A DNA stretch of 64,000 nt from Paraburkholderia hayleyella (GCF_009455685.1 NZ_QPES01000001.1:3224001-3288000); one strand, 5' to 3'. Numbered from the stretch's first letter, positions 18,940 to 29,700 are shown. Translations and numbers: made by a program. The notes: generated by a model not told the origin, from the sequence alone.

Positions 18940-20100
18940 TTAGCCCATTGCCTCAGGCGGTTTAACCCAGCGCGCAATCGCCTCGCTTTGAGCCAGCACA
19001 TCGCGCCGCCCCAGTTCAATCAGTTCGCATGTGAATTCGCGCTCGAACAGCAAATAGCTCGCAAACGAAGCCCCCGACGCACGGTTCCCCCCCACTGCAC
19101 CCAGCAGCCCGCGCACGGTGCGCGGCAAGCATTTGAGGTAACGCGCGGCGATCAGCTCGATACGTTCGCTGGGCGCAATCGCCAGCACCTCGATCTGACG
19201 CCAGCCGCTCTCCGGCGCAACCGCCAGCGGCAGATGCCGCACCATGCGGTTCACGTGCTCAACGCGTTCGATATCCGCGCCAAGCGAATCGAGAAACACA
19301 CTCGCCAGCACCTGCTGCCCAATCTGCGCGAGCGATGGATAGCCGTTCTCATGCCCGGCTGGCGGCACTTCCGGGCGCGGTGCCGCCGCCCCAAGCACAA
19401 GAATGCGTTGCGCCCCAAAGTGAATCGCTGGACTCAGCGGCGCAATCTGGCGGATCGAGCCATCGCCGAAATATTCGTGATGTCCATCGAGTTCGAGCCG
19501 CACCGCCGGAAACACATACGGAATCGCGGCCGACGCCAGCAAATGCTCAGGCGTAAGCGCCACCATTCGCGCGGAACGCTGCGCACGCCGCCAGGCGTGA
19601 ATCGGCTCGCTAGCCTGATAAAACGTCAGATGCTGGCCCGATGAGTAACTCAGCGCAGTCACCGAAAGCGCATGCAGCATGCGCTGTTCAAGCATCTGCT
19701 CGATGCGGTGAAAACTGAGCGCCTCACGCAACAGATGCGCGAGCGGCGTGGAATCGAACAAGCCGCGCGGAGACTGATGCGCGGCCCAGCCCACGGTCAT
19801 GGCCGCGAGCCAGCGCGCCCCGGCCAGCATCACGCCAGGCCAGTCGGTCCGATACACATGATGGGCGCGCATCCCGGACCAGACGTCCACCAGACGCGCA
19901 GCGCCGCGCGTGAAATCGTCAGCATGGCTCGCCATGGAAGTTGCATTGATCGCCCCGGCGGACGTGCCGCATATCACGCTGAACGGCGAGGCCCGGCGTG
20001 CGGGCGCGACGGTGCGAGCGATTTCGGCGAGCGCTTGCAGCGCGCCCACCTGATAAGCGGCACGCGCACCGCCCCCCATGAGCACTAGCGCGAGACGCAT
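18940..20100 (-). CDS. Patatin-like phospholipase
   Basis: A 386-residue patatin-family acyl hydrolase. The oxyanion loop GGGARAAYQVGAL is at residues 9-21, the nucleophile serine is in GTSAG at about 45-49, and the catalytic aspartate is in YFGDGSIRQ (DG[GA]-type DGS). These form the Ser-Asp dyad that cleaves acyl chains from phospholipids. No signal peptide is seen, so the protein is cytosolic or membrane-peripheral. It follows phaM on the same strand with a 52-base gap. Confidence 0.9.
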   Translation of the reverse strand: MRLALVLMGGGARAAYQVGALQALAEIARTVAPARRASPFSVICGTSAGAINATSMASHADDFTRGAARLVDVWSGMRAHHVYRTDWPGVMLAGARWLAAMTVGWAAHQSPRGLFDSTPLAHLLREALSFHRIEQMLEQRMLHALSVTALSYSSGQHLTFYQASEPIHAWRRAQRSARMVALTPEHLLASAAIPYVFPAVRLELDGHHEYFGDGSIRQIAPLSPAIHFGAQRILVLGAAAPRPEVPPAGHENGYPSLAQIGQQVLASVFLDSLGADIERVEHVNRMVRHLPLAVAPESGWRQIEVLAIAPSERIELIAARYLKCLPRTVRGLLGAVGGNRASGASFASYLLFEREFTCELIELGRRDVLAQSEAIARWVKPPEAMG

Positions 20101-20152
20101 GCCGGCAACACCAACATCAGGTCCAACGCTTTAGCCGCTGCTTGCTGGGCGC

Positions 20153-20851
20153 TCATCGCGTGCGAGGCGACGGTGTTTTTTTCGACGGTGTTTTTTTTGC
20201 TGCCGTCTTTTTCGCCGCGCCACTGCGTGCAGCCGTAGAGCGGGTTGAAGGTCGAGCGGTGGAAGCTGTCGTGGAAGCCGCAGATTTGGCAGATTTCGCG
20301 GCCGATGCGGCCGGCTCAGCAGATGCCGCAGGTTCAGCCGCGTCCGGCTGGGCCATGGCGAATTGCGCGATCTGGTTGAACTGCGCTTGCAGCATATTCC
20401 ACCAGCCCGAAGGATCAACCGCCCCGGCGCCCGCGGCATGCGACGCGGCATCGGCTGCCTCTGCGCCATCGGCTGCGGCTGAAGTAAAAGCAGAAGCCGA
20501 AGCCGCAGCGTCGGCCTGCGGCTGAGCCGCTGCCCCCTGCGCAAAAGCGCCAAACGCGCGCAACGTGGCCAGCGTCGCACGCTGAACCTCCATCGCCTGA
20601 ATCGCCGACTGCAACATATTCAGGTTCAGCTTGAGCCATTGCTCGACGGCACGCATATCGGTGATCCGGCGTTCGAGTTCCTCGACATTCGTGAGTTGCG
20701 CCATCATGCCAGGGAAATCAGCAGGCGCCGCGCCAGAAAGCCCCGGTGCGAGCGGCATCAGGCCCCAGAGCTGCTCAAGCATCCCGCCCGGCGGAACGCC
20801 CTGGAAGCCCGGAAAAAAGAATGGGAAAGCAGAACCAGGTGTATCGGGCAT
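20153..20851 (-). CDS. phaM: Polyhydroxyalkanoate granule regulator PhaM
   Basis: A 232-residue protein with the PhaM layout. The N-terminal hydrophobic and Pro/Gly-rich region (FPFFFPGFQGVPPGG) is followed by a helical region around VEELERRITDMRAVEQWLKLN, a long Ala-rich stretch and a Lys/Ala/Thr tail (AAKKTAAKKTPSKK) like histone H1. PhaM activates PHB synthase and ties granules to the nucleoid, the basic tail binding DNA. It implies that this organism makes polyhydroxybutyrate. Confidence 0.88.
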   Translation of the reverse strand: MPDTPGSAFPFFFPGFQGVPPGGMLEQLWGLMPLAPGLSGAAPADFPGMMAQLTNVEELERRITDMRAVEQWLKLNLNMLQSAIQAMEVQRATLATLRAFGAFAQGAAAQPQADAAASASAFTSAAADGAEAADAASHAAGAGAVDPSGWWNMLQAQFNQIAQFAMAQPDAAEPAASAEPAASAAKSAKSAASTTASTARPSTRSTAARSGAAKKTAAKKTPSKKTPSPRTR

Positions 20852-21008
20852 GCGGATCTCCTCGCAACAAAAATCAAAAAAAGGAACGCTGACGATAGCA
20901 AGCCGTGGCGCGACGTAGCAAGGTAACGACCTGACGACAGAACGACATAACGACGGCTGTCATCCAGACAATATGGACAGCGTCAGCGAGATCAAAAACA
21001 GCCGCAGC

Positions 21009-21038
21009 GGTGTCGGTGTCGGTATCGGTATCGGTATC
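21009..21038. repeat. Five tandem hexamer repeats
   Basis: Two copies of GGTGTC are followed by three of GGTATC. They lie in the gap between the FAH-family gene and phaM, about 160 bases upstream of the phaM start. Confidence 0.75.
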
Positions 21039-21082
21039 AGCCAGGCGAATTCGTCCGATCATACCGTGCACCAGCGGCGCTA

Positions 21083-22075
21083 TCAGGCTGCCGAATCAGG
21101 CGGCGCGACAGATTGTTCAATCGCACCGAAAAGCGATTTGCCCGCTTCATCGAGCATTTCAATTTTGACGGTATCGCCATACTGCATAAACGCGGTTTTC
21201 GGCGCGCCATGTTCGATGGTTTCGAGGCAGCGTTTTTCCGCGATGCAGCAGTAGCCGCGTTTAGGGTCCTTGTTCGATATCGTGCCTGAGCCGACGATCG
21301 TTCCTGCGCGCAGGTTACGCGTCTTCGCCGCATGCGCGATCAACTGGCCGAAATGGAACACCATGTCGCTGCCCGCATCCGGCTGTCCGACCTTCTTCCC
21401 GTTCCAGTGCACCAGCATCGGCCGATGCAGGCGGCCTTCGCGCCAGTGCGCGCCGAGCTCATCCGGGGTGATGGCGAGCGGGGCAAAGGCGGTCGCGGGC
21501 TTGCTCTGAAAAAACCCAAAACCCTTGGCCAGTTCCGCCGGAATCAGGTTGCGCAGCGACACATCATTGACCAGTGTCAGCAAGCGCACGCTGTTCAGCG
21601 CCTGGTCGGGTGTCGTGCCCATCGGCACATCCGCGGTCAGCACCGCGACCTCCGCTTCGAAATCAATGCCAAACGCCTCGGACGCGCACACGATGTCATC
21701 TTTGGGGCCAATGAAATCATCGCTGCCGCCCTGGTACATCAGCGGATCGCTCCAGAACGTTTCGGGCATCTCAGCGCCGCGGGCGCGCCGCACCAGTTCG
21801 ACATGGTTCACATACGACGAGCCATCCGCCCACTGATAGGCACGGGGCAACGGCGCCATGCACTGGCCAGCATCGAACGCAAAAGTATGGCGGGCGCGCC
21901 CCTGATTCAGCGCGTCATACACCTCTTGCAATTGCGGGGCGTAAAACGGCCAGTCGTCGAGCGCGCGCTGTAACGTCGCCACAATCGCGTCGGCCAGCGC
22001 CGCCGTTTGCAAGTCGCGGGACACAACCATCAACTGGCCGTCGCGCGTGCCGTCTTTCAGGGTCGCTAGTTTCAT
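21083..22075 (-). CDS. Fumarylacetoacetate hydrolase family protein
   Basis: A 330-residue FAH-family hydrolase or decarboxylase. The metal site is formed by residues in the GPKDDIVCASEAFGIDFEAEVAVLT region (E-x-E pattern), and the C-terminal GSGTISNKD and CLETIEHG segments are typical. The N-terminal part with VNHVELVRRARGAEMPETFW is that of the fumarylacetoacetase-like subgroup found near aromatic catabolism genes. Fumarylacetoacetase in tyrosine or homogentisate breakdown is possible. It is divergent from an IclR regulator that probably controls it. Confidence 0.88.
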   Translation of the reverse strand: MKLATLKDGTRDGQLMVVSRDLQTAALADAIVATLQRALDDWPFYAPQLQEVYDALNQGRARHTFAFDAGQCMAPLPRAYQWADGSSYVNHVELVRRARGAEMPETFWSDPLMYQGGSDDFIGPKDDIVCASEAFGIDFEAEVAVLTADVPMGTTPDQALNSVRLLTLVNDVSLRNLIPAELAKGFGFFQSKPATAFAPLAITPDELGAHWREGRLHRPMLVHWNGKKVGQPDAGSDMVFHFGQLIAHAAKTRNLRAGTIVGSGTISNKDPKRGYCCIAEKRCLETIEHGAPKTAFMQYGDTVKIEMLDEAGKSLFGAIEQSVAPPDSAA

Positions 22076-22219
22076 AAGACAAAAAATAGGAGGAGGGGGA
22101 GGAAGTGACGCTCGAAGGAATCTATTCTACGATGGTGAATTCGTCGGCTGGCGCCGCCGTCCTGGTCTACTCCTCCGTTTCGTCCCTCTCTTCCATTGGT
22201 CTACCCAACGCTTTCGCTC

Positions 22220-23116
22220 ATGCCTTCCTCCTCGCACACGCGCCGCGCCCTCCGTACTGACATAACCACTGACATGGCAAACCTCGCCGAGGCCTGCGCG
22301 CACGAACACGATGCGAGCGAAGAAAAACTTCGCTCAGGGGTTCAGTCCATCGAAGTGGGCTTCCGGCTGCTTGAGGTGCTAACCCACGAACCACGCGCCA
22401 TGATGCTGCGCGATCTCGCGCAACGCGCACAAATGAGCCCGGCCAAAGCCCACCGTTACCTGGTGAGCTTTGCGCGGCTTGGCGTAGTCGCACAAGACCC
22501 GCTCTCCGGCCGCTACGAACTAGGCGGCTTCGCCTTGCAGCTTGGGCTGGCGCGGCTGGCGCGCGTGGATGGCGTCAAACTCGCGCGCCAGGCGCTCGCC
22601 GTCTTGCATGAGCAACGGGATCTGACCGTGGGCATTGCCGTGTGGGGCAATCAGGGGCCGACCGTGGTGCACTGGATCGAATCGAGCTATCCGGCCAAGG
22701 CTTCGCTCAAGCTCGGCGATGTCATGCCGCTATTGAGTTCCGCGACGGGTCTGCTGTTCGCCGCTTATTTACCGCGCAGCAAAACCGCACCGATGCTTGA
22801 GCGCGAACTGGCACAACAGCGCGAACCCCCTCCCGCGCATGCCACGCCGGGCCTGCCCCGGACCCAGGACGACATCGAACGCCTGCTCGCAGAGGTCCGC
22901 ACGCACGGCGCCGCACGGGTTGAAGGCCGGTTGCTGCCCGGTATTAACGCGTTCTGCGTGCCCGTGTTCGATGCGGCAGGCAACCTCGCGCTTGGGCTGA
23001 TTGCGCTAGGCCGCGAAAGCGCATTCGAGATTCACTGGGAAAGCGAAGCCCGAGCGGCATTAAATGAGTGCGCCCAGCGGCTGTCTTATGAATTGGGTTT
23101 TAGTGCAAAGGTTTAA
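22220..23116 (+). CDS. IclR-family transcriptional regulator
   Basis: A 298-residue regulator with an N-terminal winged helix (about residues 33-95, QSIEVGFRLLEVLTHE and MSPAKAHRYLVSFARLGVV) and a C-terminal IclR effector domain (ESSYPAKASLKLGDVMPLLSSATG, then GRLLPGINAFCVPVFD). IclR proteins commonly control catabolic genes for aromatic or organic acids. The divergent FAH-family hydrolase is the natural target candidate. Starts at 22220 and 22274 are both possible. Confidence 0.9.
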   Translation: MPSSSHTRRALRTDITTDMANLAEACAHEHDASEEKLRSGVQSIEVGFRLLEVLTHEPRAMMLRDLAQRAQMSPAKAHRYLVSFARLGVVAQDPLSGRYELGGFALQLGLARLARVDGVKLARQALAVLHEQRDLTVGIAVWGNQGPTVVHWIESSYPAKASLKLGDVMPLLSSATGLLFAAYLPRSKTAPMLERELAQQREPPPAHATPGLPRTQDDIERLLAEVRTHGAARVEGRLLPGINAFCVPVFDAAGNLALGLIALGRESAFEIHWESEARAALNECAQRLSYELGFSAKV

Positions 23117-23315
23117 TGCAGCGGACAAGGTTGCCATGCTGGACTCGACGAAGCACTGATTTCACGCTCAAGACAACCGCGACCACGGCATCGGGAAAAC
23201 ACGCCCGGTAAAATACCCCGCTCGCAGCCATCCGGTCTTGCACGGCGCGGAATGATCGAGGCAGTCCTGGCAATCCACGATTTCGCTCGGCCATTCCTCT
23301 CACCCTCTCAATCCG

Positions 23316-24536
23316 ATGCCGTCTTCGCCTCCATCCCGTCTTGCCAAGCCGACCGCCGAGGCCGGAGCCAGGGCAGTGAAACGCTCTCCGCGACGTGTTG
23401 GCCGCTGGATTGCCACGCTCGTTGCCGTGCTGTGCCTGCATGGAATAGCCGGGCTATGGATCGGACACAGCCGTATCCGGTTTGAGCCGCCTGAAGCCCC
23501 TCCGCCCGTACAAATCGCACTACTCAAACCGGAGCGCATCGAACGCAAGCCTGTTTCCCCTACGTCGCCAGCTTCGCCCTCCGTGCCTTTGCCAGCCCCG
23601 GAGCGAACGCCAGGCCGAACGCGTGGCGAGCCCGCGCTCAAGGCGGCGCGACCCCGGTCCACCCCCGTCACGCGCACCGAAACGCCCACTTCAACCGCGA
23701 ACGAAAGCGCCCCCAACGTAGCCCACGAGGCCTCCGGCCCGGCTGGTTCAACCGGTTCAAGCGGCCTGAACGGCACCGGCGATGCCAGCAAAGACGCCAC
23801 GACCCCGGGCCCCCAGGCGCAGAGCGGCGTGAAATTCTCCGTGCCGCCATCGGGCGATCTGGAATACGACTCGTACTACAACGGCATGCGCAACCCGTCT
23901 GGCACGATCCGCTGGCACAGCGACGGCCACACCTACACGCTTGCCATCGCTATTCCGCTGCCCTTCGTCGGCACTTATCGCTATTCCAGCCATGGCCAAA
24001 TCGATGCCTTTGGCCTCGCGCCTGAGCAATACATCGAACAGCGCGGCCGAAGTGCGGAAAATGTCACGATCTTCAACCGCGACGAGCGGCAAATCGTTTT
24101 CACCCGCACGCCCATGCGGCTAGCACTGCCCGAAGGCGCGCAGGACCGTTTCAGCATGCTGATGCAACTGGCGGGCCTCGTGCGCGGCAACCCCGATGCC
24201 TACGTGCCCGGTGTCACGCGCGAATTCTTCGTGACAGATAGCAACAGTGGCGAAACCTGGCCCATCCAGACAATCGGCGACGAAACCGTTCACACCGCCG
24301 AAGGCCTCATCAGTGCCCGTCACTTCCGACGATTACCGCGCCGCGCGGGCGACACCCGGCGCATTGACATCTGGCTCGCGCCCTCCCTCGGCTGGCTGCC
24401 CGCCCGGCTGATGCAAACCGAACCCAACGGCGCGGAAATCGAGCTTGTGTGGCGCGGCCAACGCCCGCCGGGCAGCGCGCGTACCCCTTCCGGCCCAACG
24501 CCGGCTGCGCCTGAAAACCTGTACAGCAAGCCCTAA
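23316..24536 (+). CDS. DUF3108 domain protein with a TonB-like N-terminus
   Basis: A 406-residue envelope protein. One transmembrane helix (about residues 30-50, WIATLVAVLCLHGIAGLWIG) follows a basic N-terminus. A long Pro/Ser/Thr-rich linker covers about 55-165, and the C-terminal domain (about 170-395) matches DUF3108 (YDSYYNGMRNPSGTIRW, then YRYSSHGQIDAFGLAPEQY). The layout puts the domain in the periplasm with a flexible tether. Function is unknown. Confidence 0.85.
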   Translation: MPSSPPSRLAKPTAEAGARAVKRSPRRVGRWIATLVAVLCLHGIAGLWIGHSRIRFEPPEAPPPVQIALLKPERIERKPVSPTSPASPSVPLPAPERTPGRTRGEPALKAARPRSTPVTRTETPTSTANESAPNVAHEASGPAGSTGSSGLNGTGDASKDATTPGPQAQSGVKFSVPPSGDLEYDSYYNGMRNPSGTIRWHSDGHTYTLAIAIPLPFVGTYRYSSHGQIDAFGLAPEQYIEQRGRSAENVTIFNRDERQIVFTRTPMRLALPEGAQDRFSMLMQLAGLVRGNPDAYVPGVTREFFVTDSNSGETWPIQTIGDETVHTAEGLISARHFRRLPRRAGDTRRIDIWLAPSLGWLPARLMQTEPNGAEIELVWRGQRPPGSARTPSGPTPAAPENLYSKP

Positions 24537-24790
24537 AACCCCGGCAGCGCACATTGACACTCGCACGCTGTTGCGTATTTCAGTTCATACTGCCGCCAGC
24601 GCATTCCGCGCTAACCTCAGCCTCACCAGCCTGCTTCGCTTTGTCGCACGACCTGAAACGTTCGAAAAAAGGGGCCGTTTTTATTTTTGCGTCCACGTCC
24701 AGTAGACGCCCCCTTGAATTCCATTTCATTCGCTCCATTTATGGCGCTGTACGGCCAGGAGCCCACGAATACAGGAACAGGAGTGACGCC

Positions 24791-25048
24791 ATGCAAATGA
24801 TCTACAACAGCCAGAACTACTGCGTTGTCGAATTTCCCCCGCAAGACGGGCACTTCGCCATGAGGTCTGGCGGTTACGAGATCGTCGATAAAAACATGCA
24901 ACGCGAAATCTATATTGATGGCGTAATGGCCGCCAGTTTCCGTGAGCATGTGCAAAGGCTCATCGCAGAAGAGCCCTCGCTCGATGAGGTCGACGAGTTT
25001 CTCGGCCAGTTCGACAGCCTGATGACCCAGCCTGTGATTTCTCACTGA
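24791..25048 (+). CDS. DUF3567 family protein
   Basis: An 85-residue protein of the DUF3567 family, typical of Burkholderiales. It starts MQMIYNSQNYCVVEFPP and has the acidic C-terminal helix EEPSLDEVDEFLGQFDSLM. An AGGAG about nine bases upstream supports this ATG over the longer upstream frame. No function is known. A strong terminator follows. Confidence 0.85.
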   Translation: MQMIYNSQNYCVVEFPPQDGHFAMRSGGYEIVDKNMQREIYIDGVMAASFREHVQRLIAEEPSLDEVDEFLGQFDSLMTQPVISH

Positions 25049-25095
25049 TCCCGGTTCAGCCTTTCTTGTTTTTTATTCAGCACCCCGGTGCGCCC

Positions 25096-25129
25096 AACCC
25101 CCGCCAGGCAAAGCCTGGCGGGGGTTTTT
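25096..25129 (+). terminator. Intrinsic terminator after the DUF3567 gene
   Basis: A perfect 14-bp stem (25096-25109 and 25113-25126) with an AAA loop. The GC-rich stem is followed by TTTTT. Confidence 0.92.
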
Positions 25130-25236
25130 ACTGTTCACGCAATTAATTTCCCATCATTGCCCGCATTCAGGCAAAGCACTGCTCCGACTACAATAACGAA
25201 CTTTCCCGAACCAGCCGCCCTCCCGCCCGACTCGCC

Positions 25237-26307
25237 ATGAACCAGCCCGCTCGCCCCGCCGCTTCCGCCCCCAGCGCTCGCGCTTACACACGGGGGGCCG
25301 CGCTCCCCAGGCTGCTCGAGTCACGCATCCTGATACTCGATGGTGCGATGGGCACGATGATCCAGCGCTACAAGCTCGACGAAGCCCGCTACCGCGGCGC
25401 ACGCTTCCAGGATTACGGCCGCGATATCAAAGGCAACAACGAACTGTTATCGCTCACGCAACCGCAGATCATCGGCGAAATCCACGAGCAATATCTCGCG
25501 GCCGGCGCGGACATCATCGAAACCAACACGTTTGGCGCGACCACCGTGGCCCAGGCCGACTACGGCATGGAAAACCTTGCCATCGAGATGAATCTCGAAT
25601 CCGCCAGGCTGGCGCGCGCCGCGTGCGACAAATATTCGACGCCCGACAAGCCACGCTTCGTCGCAGGCGCAATCGGCCCCACACCGAAAACCGCCAGCAT
25701 CTCACCCGACGTCAACGATCCAGGCGCGCGCAACGTCACCTTCGACGAACTCCGCACCTCGTATTACGAACAGGCGCAAGCGCTGCTCGATGGCGGCGCG
25801 GACCTGTTTCTGGTCGAAACGATTTTCGACACGCTCAACGCCAAAGCCGCACTGTTCGCCCTTGATGAGCTTTTCGAAAACACCGGCGAGCGCCTCCCCA
25901 TCATGATTTCCGGCACGGTCACCGACGCTTCGGGGCGTATTCTCTCGGGCCAAACCGTCGAAGCCTTCTGGAATTCGCTGCGGCACGCCAAGCCCCTGAC
26001 CTTCGGCCTGAACTGCGCTCTGGGCGCAGCGCTCATGCGTCCGTACATCGCCGAGCTGGCGCGTCTGTGCGACACCTATGTGTCGTGCTATCCGAATGCG
26101 GGCCTGCCCAATCCGATGAGCGACACCGGCTTCGACGAGCTGCCCGCCGACACCTCCGGCCTGCTGCGGGAGTTCGCTCAGGCGGGCCTCGTGAACCTCG
26201 CAGGCGGCTGCTGCGGCACCACTCCAGAACACATCGCGGCCATTGCCAAGGCACTCGCCGAGATCAAGCCGCGCCAGTGGCCAGGCCAGTACCGCGATGC
26301 CGCCTGA
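25237..26307 (+). CDS. metH: Methionine synthase, homocysteine-binding half
   Basis: A 356-residue protein equal to the first domain of cobalamin-dependent methionine synthase. [15 protein letters not shown] marks the start of the barrel, [16 protein letters not shown] is typical, and the zinc ligands are in NCALGA and [10 protein letters not shown]. It activates homocysteine for methylation. The remaining domains are in a separate gene 109 bases downstream, so the enzyme is split into two polypeptides. A -10-like TACAAT lies at about 25189-25194 upstream. Confidence 0.93.
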   Translation: MNQPARPAASAPSARAYTRGAALPRLLESRILILDGAMGTMIQRYKLDEARYRGARFQDYGRDIKGNNELLSLTQPQIIGEIHEQYLAAGADIIETNTFGATTVAQADYGMENLAIEMNLESARLARAACDKYSTPDKPRFVAGAIGPTPKTASISPDVNDPGARNVTFDELRTSYYEQAQALLDGGADLFLVETIFDTLNAKAALFALDELFENTGERLPIMISGTVTDASGRILSGQTVEAFWNSLRHAKPLTFGLNCALGAALMRPYIAELARLCDTYVSCYPNAGLPNPMSDTGFDELPADTSGLLREFAQAGLVNLAGGCCGTTPEHIAAIAKALAEIKPRQWPGQYRDAA

Positions 26308-26354
26308 CGCACGGCTCGCACGCTGAGCGCCGCGTCTTCTCCCAAGCCGCTCCT

Positions 26355-26381
26355 TGCCCCTATTGCCCCTATTGCTCCTAT
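26355..26381. repeat. Three tandem 9-bp repeats between the two metH genes
   Basis: TGCCCCTAT occurs twice followed by TGCTCCTAT, in the 109-base spacer between the metH halves. Confidence 0.75.
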
Positions 26382-26416
26382 TCCCCCGCTTTCACAGCCA
26401 GCCTTAGCACACTGCC

Positions 26417-29134
26417 ATGACCGATCACACCATGCGCCTCTCCGGGCTCGAACCCTTCAACGTCTCGCCTGGTACGCTTTTCATCAACGTCGGCGAACGC
26501 ACCAATGTGACCGGCTCGAAGGCCTTCGCCCGCATGATTCTCAACGGCCAGTTCGACGAGGCGCTCGCGGTAGCGCGCCACCAGGTCGAAAACGGCGCGC
26601 AGGTGATCGACGTCAACATGGACGAAGCCATGCTCGATTCAAAGGCCGCCATGGAGCGCTTCATGAACCTGATCGCGTCCGAGCCCGATATCGCTCGCGT
26701 GCCGGTCATGATCGATTCGTCGAAGTGGGAAGTGATCGAAGCCGGTCTGAAATGCGTGCAAGGCAAAGCGATCGTCAATTCGATCTCGCTCAAGGAAGGG
26801 GAGGCCGCCTTCCGCCATCACGCGAACCTGATCCGCCGTTATGGCGCGGCCGCCGTGGTGATGGCCTTCGATGAGCAGGGCCAGGCCGACACTTTCGCGC
26901 GCAAGACAGAGATCTGCCAGCGCTCCTATGATTTTCTGGTCAATGAAGTGGGGTTTCCGCCAGAAGACATCGTGTTCGATCCGAATATTTTCGCCATCGC
27001 CACCGGCATCGAGGAACACAACAATTACGCGGTCGATTTCATCAATGCCACGCGCTGGATCAAGCAAAACCTGCCGTATGCGAAGGTGAGCGGCGGGGTG
27101 TCGAACGTCTCGTTCTCGTTTCGTGGCAACGACCCGGTGCGCGAGGCAATTCACACCGTGTTCCTGTATCACGCGATCCAGGCAGGCATGGACATGGGCA
27201 TCGTCAACGCGGGCCAGCTAGGCGTGTATGCCGATCTCGACCCTGAGCTGCGCGAGCGCGTCGAGGATGTCGTGCTAAACCGCCGTGCCGATGGCACCGA
27301 CCGTCTGCTCGAAATCGCCGACCGCTTCAAAACCGGCGCGGCAAAAAAAGAAGAAAACCTCGAATGGCGCAACCAGCCCGTTGAAAAACGTCTGGCCCAT
27401 GCGATGGTGCACGGCATCACGAACTTCATCGTCGAAGACACCGAAGAAGCCCGCGCGCAGATCGCCGCCACAGGCGGGCGGCCCATCAACGTGATCGAAG
27501 GGCCGTTGATGGATGGCATGAACATCGTGGGCGACCTGTTTGGTCAGGGCAAGATGTTCCTGCCGCAGGTGGTCAAATCGGCGCGTGTGATGAAGCAGGC
27601 CGTCGCTCATCTGATTCCGTTCATCGAAGAAGAAAAGCAGCGCCTTGCCGCCGCCGGCAGCGACGTGCGCGCCAAAGGCAAGATCGTGATCGCCACCGTC
27701 AAGGGCGATGTGCACGATATCGGCAAGAACATCGTTACAGTGGTCCTGCAGTGCAATAACTTCGAAGTGGTCAACATGGGCGTGATGGTGCCGTGCGCCG
27801 ACATCCTGGCCAAAGCCCGCGCTGAAGGCGCGGACATCATCGGGCTATCCGGGCTGATTACGCCCAGCCTCGAAGAAATGTCATACGTCGCCGCGGAAAT
27901 GCAGCGCGACGATTATTTCCGCGAGAAAAAAACACCGCTGCTGATTGGCGGCGCGACCACCTCGCGGGTGCATACCGCCGTCAAGATCGCGCCGCATTAC
28001 GACGGGCCCGTGGTGTACGTGCCGGATGCTTCGCGCTCGGTATCGGTAGCGTCGAGCCTGCTATCAGACGACGGCGCGACGAAGTATCTGGACGAACTGA
28101 AAACCGATTACGAGCGCATCCGCGAGCAGCACGCCAACAAAAAAGCCCAGCCGATGGTGACACTGGCCGAAGCCCGGGCCAATAAAACACCGCTCGACTG
28201 GAACGCCTGGCAACCGGTCAAGCCCAAGTTCATTGGACGGCGCGTATTCAAGAATTTCGATCTGGCGGAGCTGGCGCAATACATCGACTGGGCGCCGTTT
28301 TTCCAGACGTGGGATCTGGCCGGGCCTTATCCGGCGATTCTCACCGATGAGATCGTCGGCGAATCCGCCCGGCGCGTGTTTGCCGACGGCAAGGCGATGC
28401 TGGCGCGGCTGATCCAGGGGCGCTGGCTCACGGCCAATGGCGTGATTGCGCTGCTGCCCGCGAACACCGTCAATGACGACGACATCGAGATTTACACCGA
28501 CGAATCGCGCACCGAGGTGGCGCTCACCTGGCGCAACCTGCGCCAGCAAAGCGTGCGGCCGGTGGTCGATGGCGTGAAGCGGCCCAACCGCTCGCTGGCG
28601 GATTTCATCGCGCCGAAAACCTCCGGGCTAGCGGACTATATTGGCCTGTTCGCGGTCACGGCAGGCCTCGGTGTTGAAGCAAAAGAAAAGCAGTTCGAAA
28701 AAGATCACGACGATTACAGCGCCATCATGTTCAAGGCGCTCGCGGACCGTTTGGCTGAAGCCTTCGCCGAAGCGATGCATGCGCGCGTGCGGCGCGACCT
28801 GTGGGGCTACGCCAGCCAGGAAACGCTCACCAACGACGACCTGATCGCCGAAAAATACCAGGGCATCCGGCCTGCTCCAGGCTATCCCGCATGCCCCGAT
28901 CATCTGGTGAAGCAGGCGATGTTCGATGTGCTGCAAGCCAGCGAGATCGGCATGAGCGTGACCGAATCGCTGGCGATGCTACCCGCCGCGAGCGTCTCCG
29001 GTTTTTATCTGGCGCATCCGGATAGCACGTATTTTTCGGTCGGCAAAATTGCGCAGGATCAACTGGATGATTACGCCCAGCGCATGGGGCTCTCGCAAGC
29101 CGAGGCCAAACGGGCGCTGGCGCCTTTGCTGTGA
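26417..29134 (+). CDS. metH: Methionine synthase, folate-, cobalamin- and AdoMet-binding half
   Basis: A 905-residue protein with the remaining three modules in order. The pterin-binding barrel covers about residues 15-280 ([14 protein letters not shown]). The cap and cobalamin-binding domain covers about 320-560, with the B12 ligand histidine in [11 protein letters not shown] (DxHxxG). The reactivation domain covers about 580-900 and binds S-adenosylmethionine, with [14 protein letters not shown]. Together with the upstream gene it makes a full MetH. The gap between genes suggests co-transcription without translational coupling. Confidence 0.95.
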   Translation: MTDHTMRLSGLEPFNVSPGTLFINVGERTNVTGSKAFARMILNGQFDEALAVARHQVENGAQVIDVNMDEAMLDSKAAMERFMNLIASEPDIARVPVMIDSSKWEVIEAGLKCVQGKAIVNSISLKEGEAAFRHHANLIRRYGAAAVVMAFDEQGQADTFARKTEICQRSYDFLVNEVGFPPEDIVFDPNIFAIATGIEEHNNYAVDFINATRWIKQNLPYAKVSGGVSNVSFSFRGNDPVREAIHTVFLYHAIQAGMDMGIVNAGQLGVYADLDPELRERVEDVVLNRRADGTDRLLEIADRFKTGAAKKEENLEWRNQPVEKRLAHAMVHGITNFIVEDTEEARAQIAATGGRPINVIEGPLMDGMNIVGDLFGQGKMFLPQVVKSARVMKQAVAHLIPFIEEEKQRLAAAGSDVRAKGKIVIATVKGDVHDIGKNIVTVVLQCNNFEVVNMGVMVPCADILAKARAEGADIIGLSGLITPSLEEMSYVAAEMQRDDYFREKKTPLLIGGATTSRVHTAVKIAPHYDGPVVYVPDASRSVSVASSLLSDDGATKYLDELKTDYERIREQHANKKAQPMVTLAEARANKTPLDWNAWQPVKPKFIGRRVFKNFDLAELAQYIDWAPFFQTWDLAGPYPAILTDEIVGESARRVFADGKAMLARLIQGRWLTANGVIALLPANTVNDDDIEIYTDESRTEVALTWRNLRQQSVRPVVDGVKRPNRSLADFIAPKTSGLADYIGLFAVTAGLGVEAKEKQFEKDHDDYSAIMFKALADRLAEAFAEAMHARVRRDLWGYASQETLTNDDLIAEKYQGIRPAPGYPACPDHLVKQAMFDVLQASEIGMSVTESLAMLPAASVSGFYLAHPDSTYFSVGKIAQDQLDDYAQRMGLSQAEAKRALAPLL

Positions 29135-29213
29135 GGCTGAGTTCCATCGCCGCATCATGAGACGGCGCGGGGACCTCCACGAACCTGTTGCACAAGCGTT
29201 CCGCCCAAAAAAA

Positions 29214-29251
29214 CACCCCAGGAGCCAGACCGATGTCCGACTCCTGGGGTG
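29214..29251 (+). terminator. Terminator after metH
   Basis: An 11-bp inverted repeat, CACCCCAGGAG (29214-29224) with CTCCTGGGGTG (29241-29251), lies 80 bases after the metH stop. The A-rich left flank means it could also serve a minus-strand transcript from the DUF1840 side. Confidence 0.7.
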
Positions 29252-29373
29252 CAGTTCAAAAAGCGTTTTTTGCTTCGCGCTGAAACATCGCGGCTGACTT
29301 TGCCGCCAACTTCCGGCTCTTCCTGACGAGTGACCCTTGCCGCAGCGTCAGAGCCTACTCGCGTCAATCAGGC

Positions 29374-29700
29374 TCAAACACCCCAAACGATATCCGCATT
29401 CCCCTTATGCGCCTCGCGCATCATGTCGAGAAACGGAAACGCCCGCTGCGCCAGGCCTAGTGGAATCTCATGATGCTCATAGCCTTCTTCGCCTTCATGG
29501 AAATGGCCATCGTGTTCAGCACGCGTTTGTTTGTCAGTTGAGATCGCGCCTTCGAGCTTGGTAATCGCCGCAGGTAGCTCGTCGTGGGTGATCACCCCAC
29601 GTTCACCCAGACGTTTGCCGATGATGCCAAGCAGATACTGGGCCAAGTCTCCCAGCATCATCACGTCCGGTGCAGCTTGGCATTTAAAGGTAATCAGCAT
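29374..29700 (-). CDS. DUF1840 family protein
   Basis: A 108-residue cytosolic protein starting MLITFKCQAAPDVMML, the conserved beginning of DUF1840. It has a His/Glu-rich middle (AEHDGHFHEGEEGYEHHE) that could bind metal, and ends with an amphipathic helix FPFLDMMREAH. A longer frame exists upstream but the conserved part begins here and AGAGGAAAC lies before it. Function is unknown. It is convergent with metH and divergent from argS. Confidence 0.85.
   Translation of the reverse strand: MLITFKCQAAPDVMMLGDLAQYLLGIIGKRLGERGVITHDELPAAITKLEGAISTDKQTRAEHDGHFHEGEEGYEHHEIPLGLAQRAFPFLDMMREAHKGNADIVWGV

Noticed and set aside
26355..26381. Tandem repeats between metH genes as a CRISPR or riboswitch
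   Set aside because: Only three 9-bp units without spacers; no conserved cobalamin or SAM riboswitch elements could be seen.
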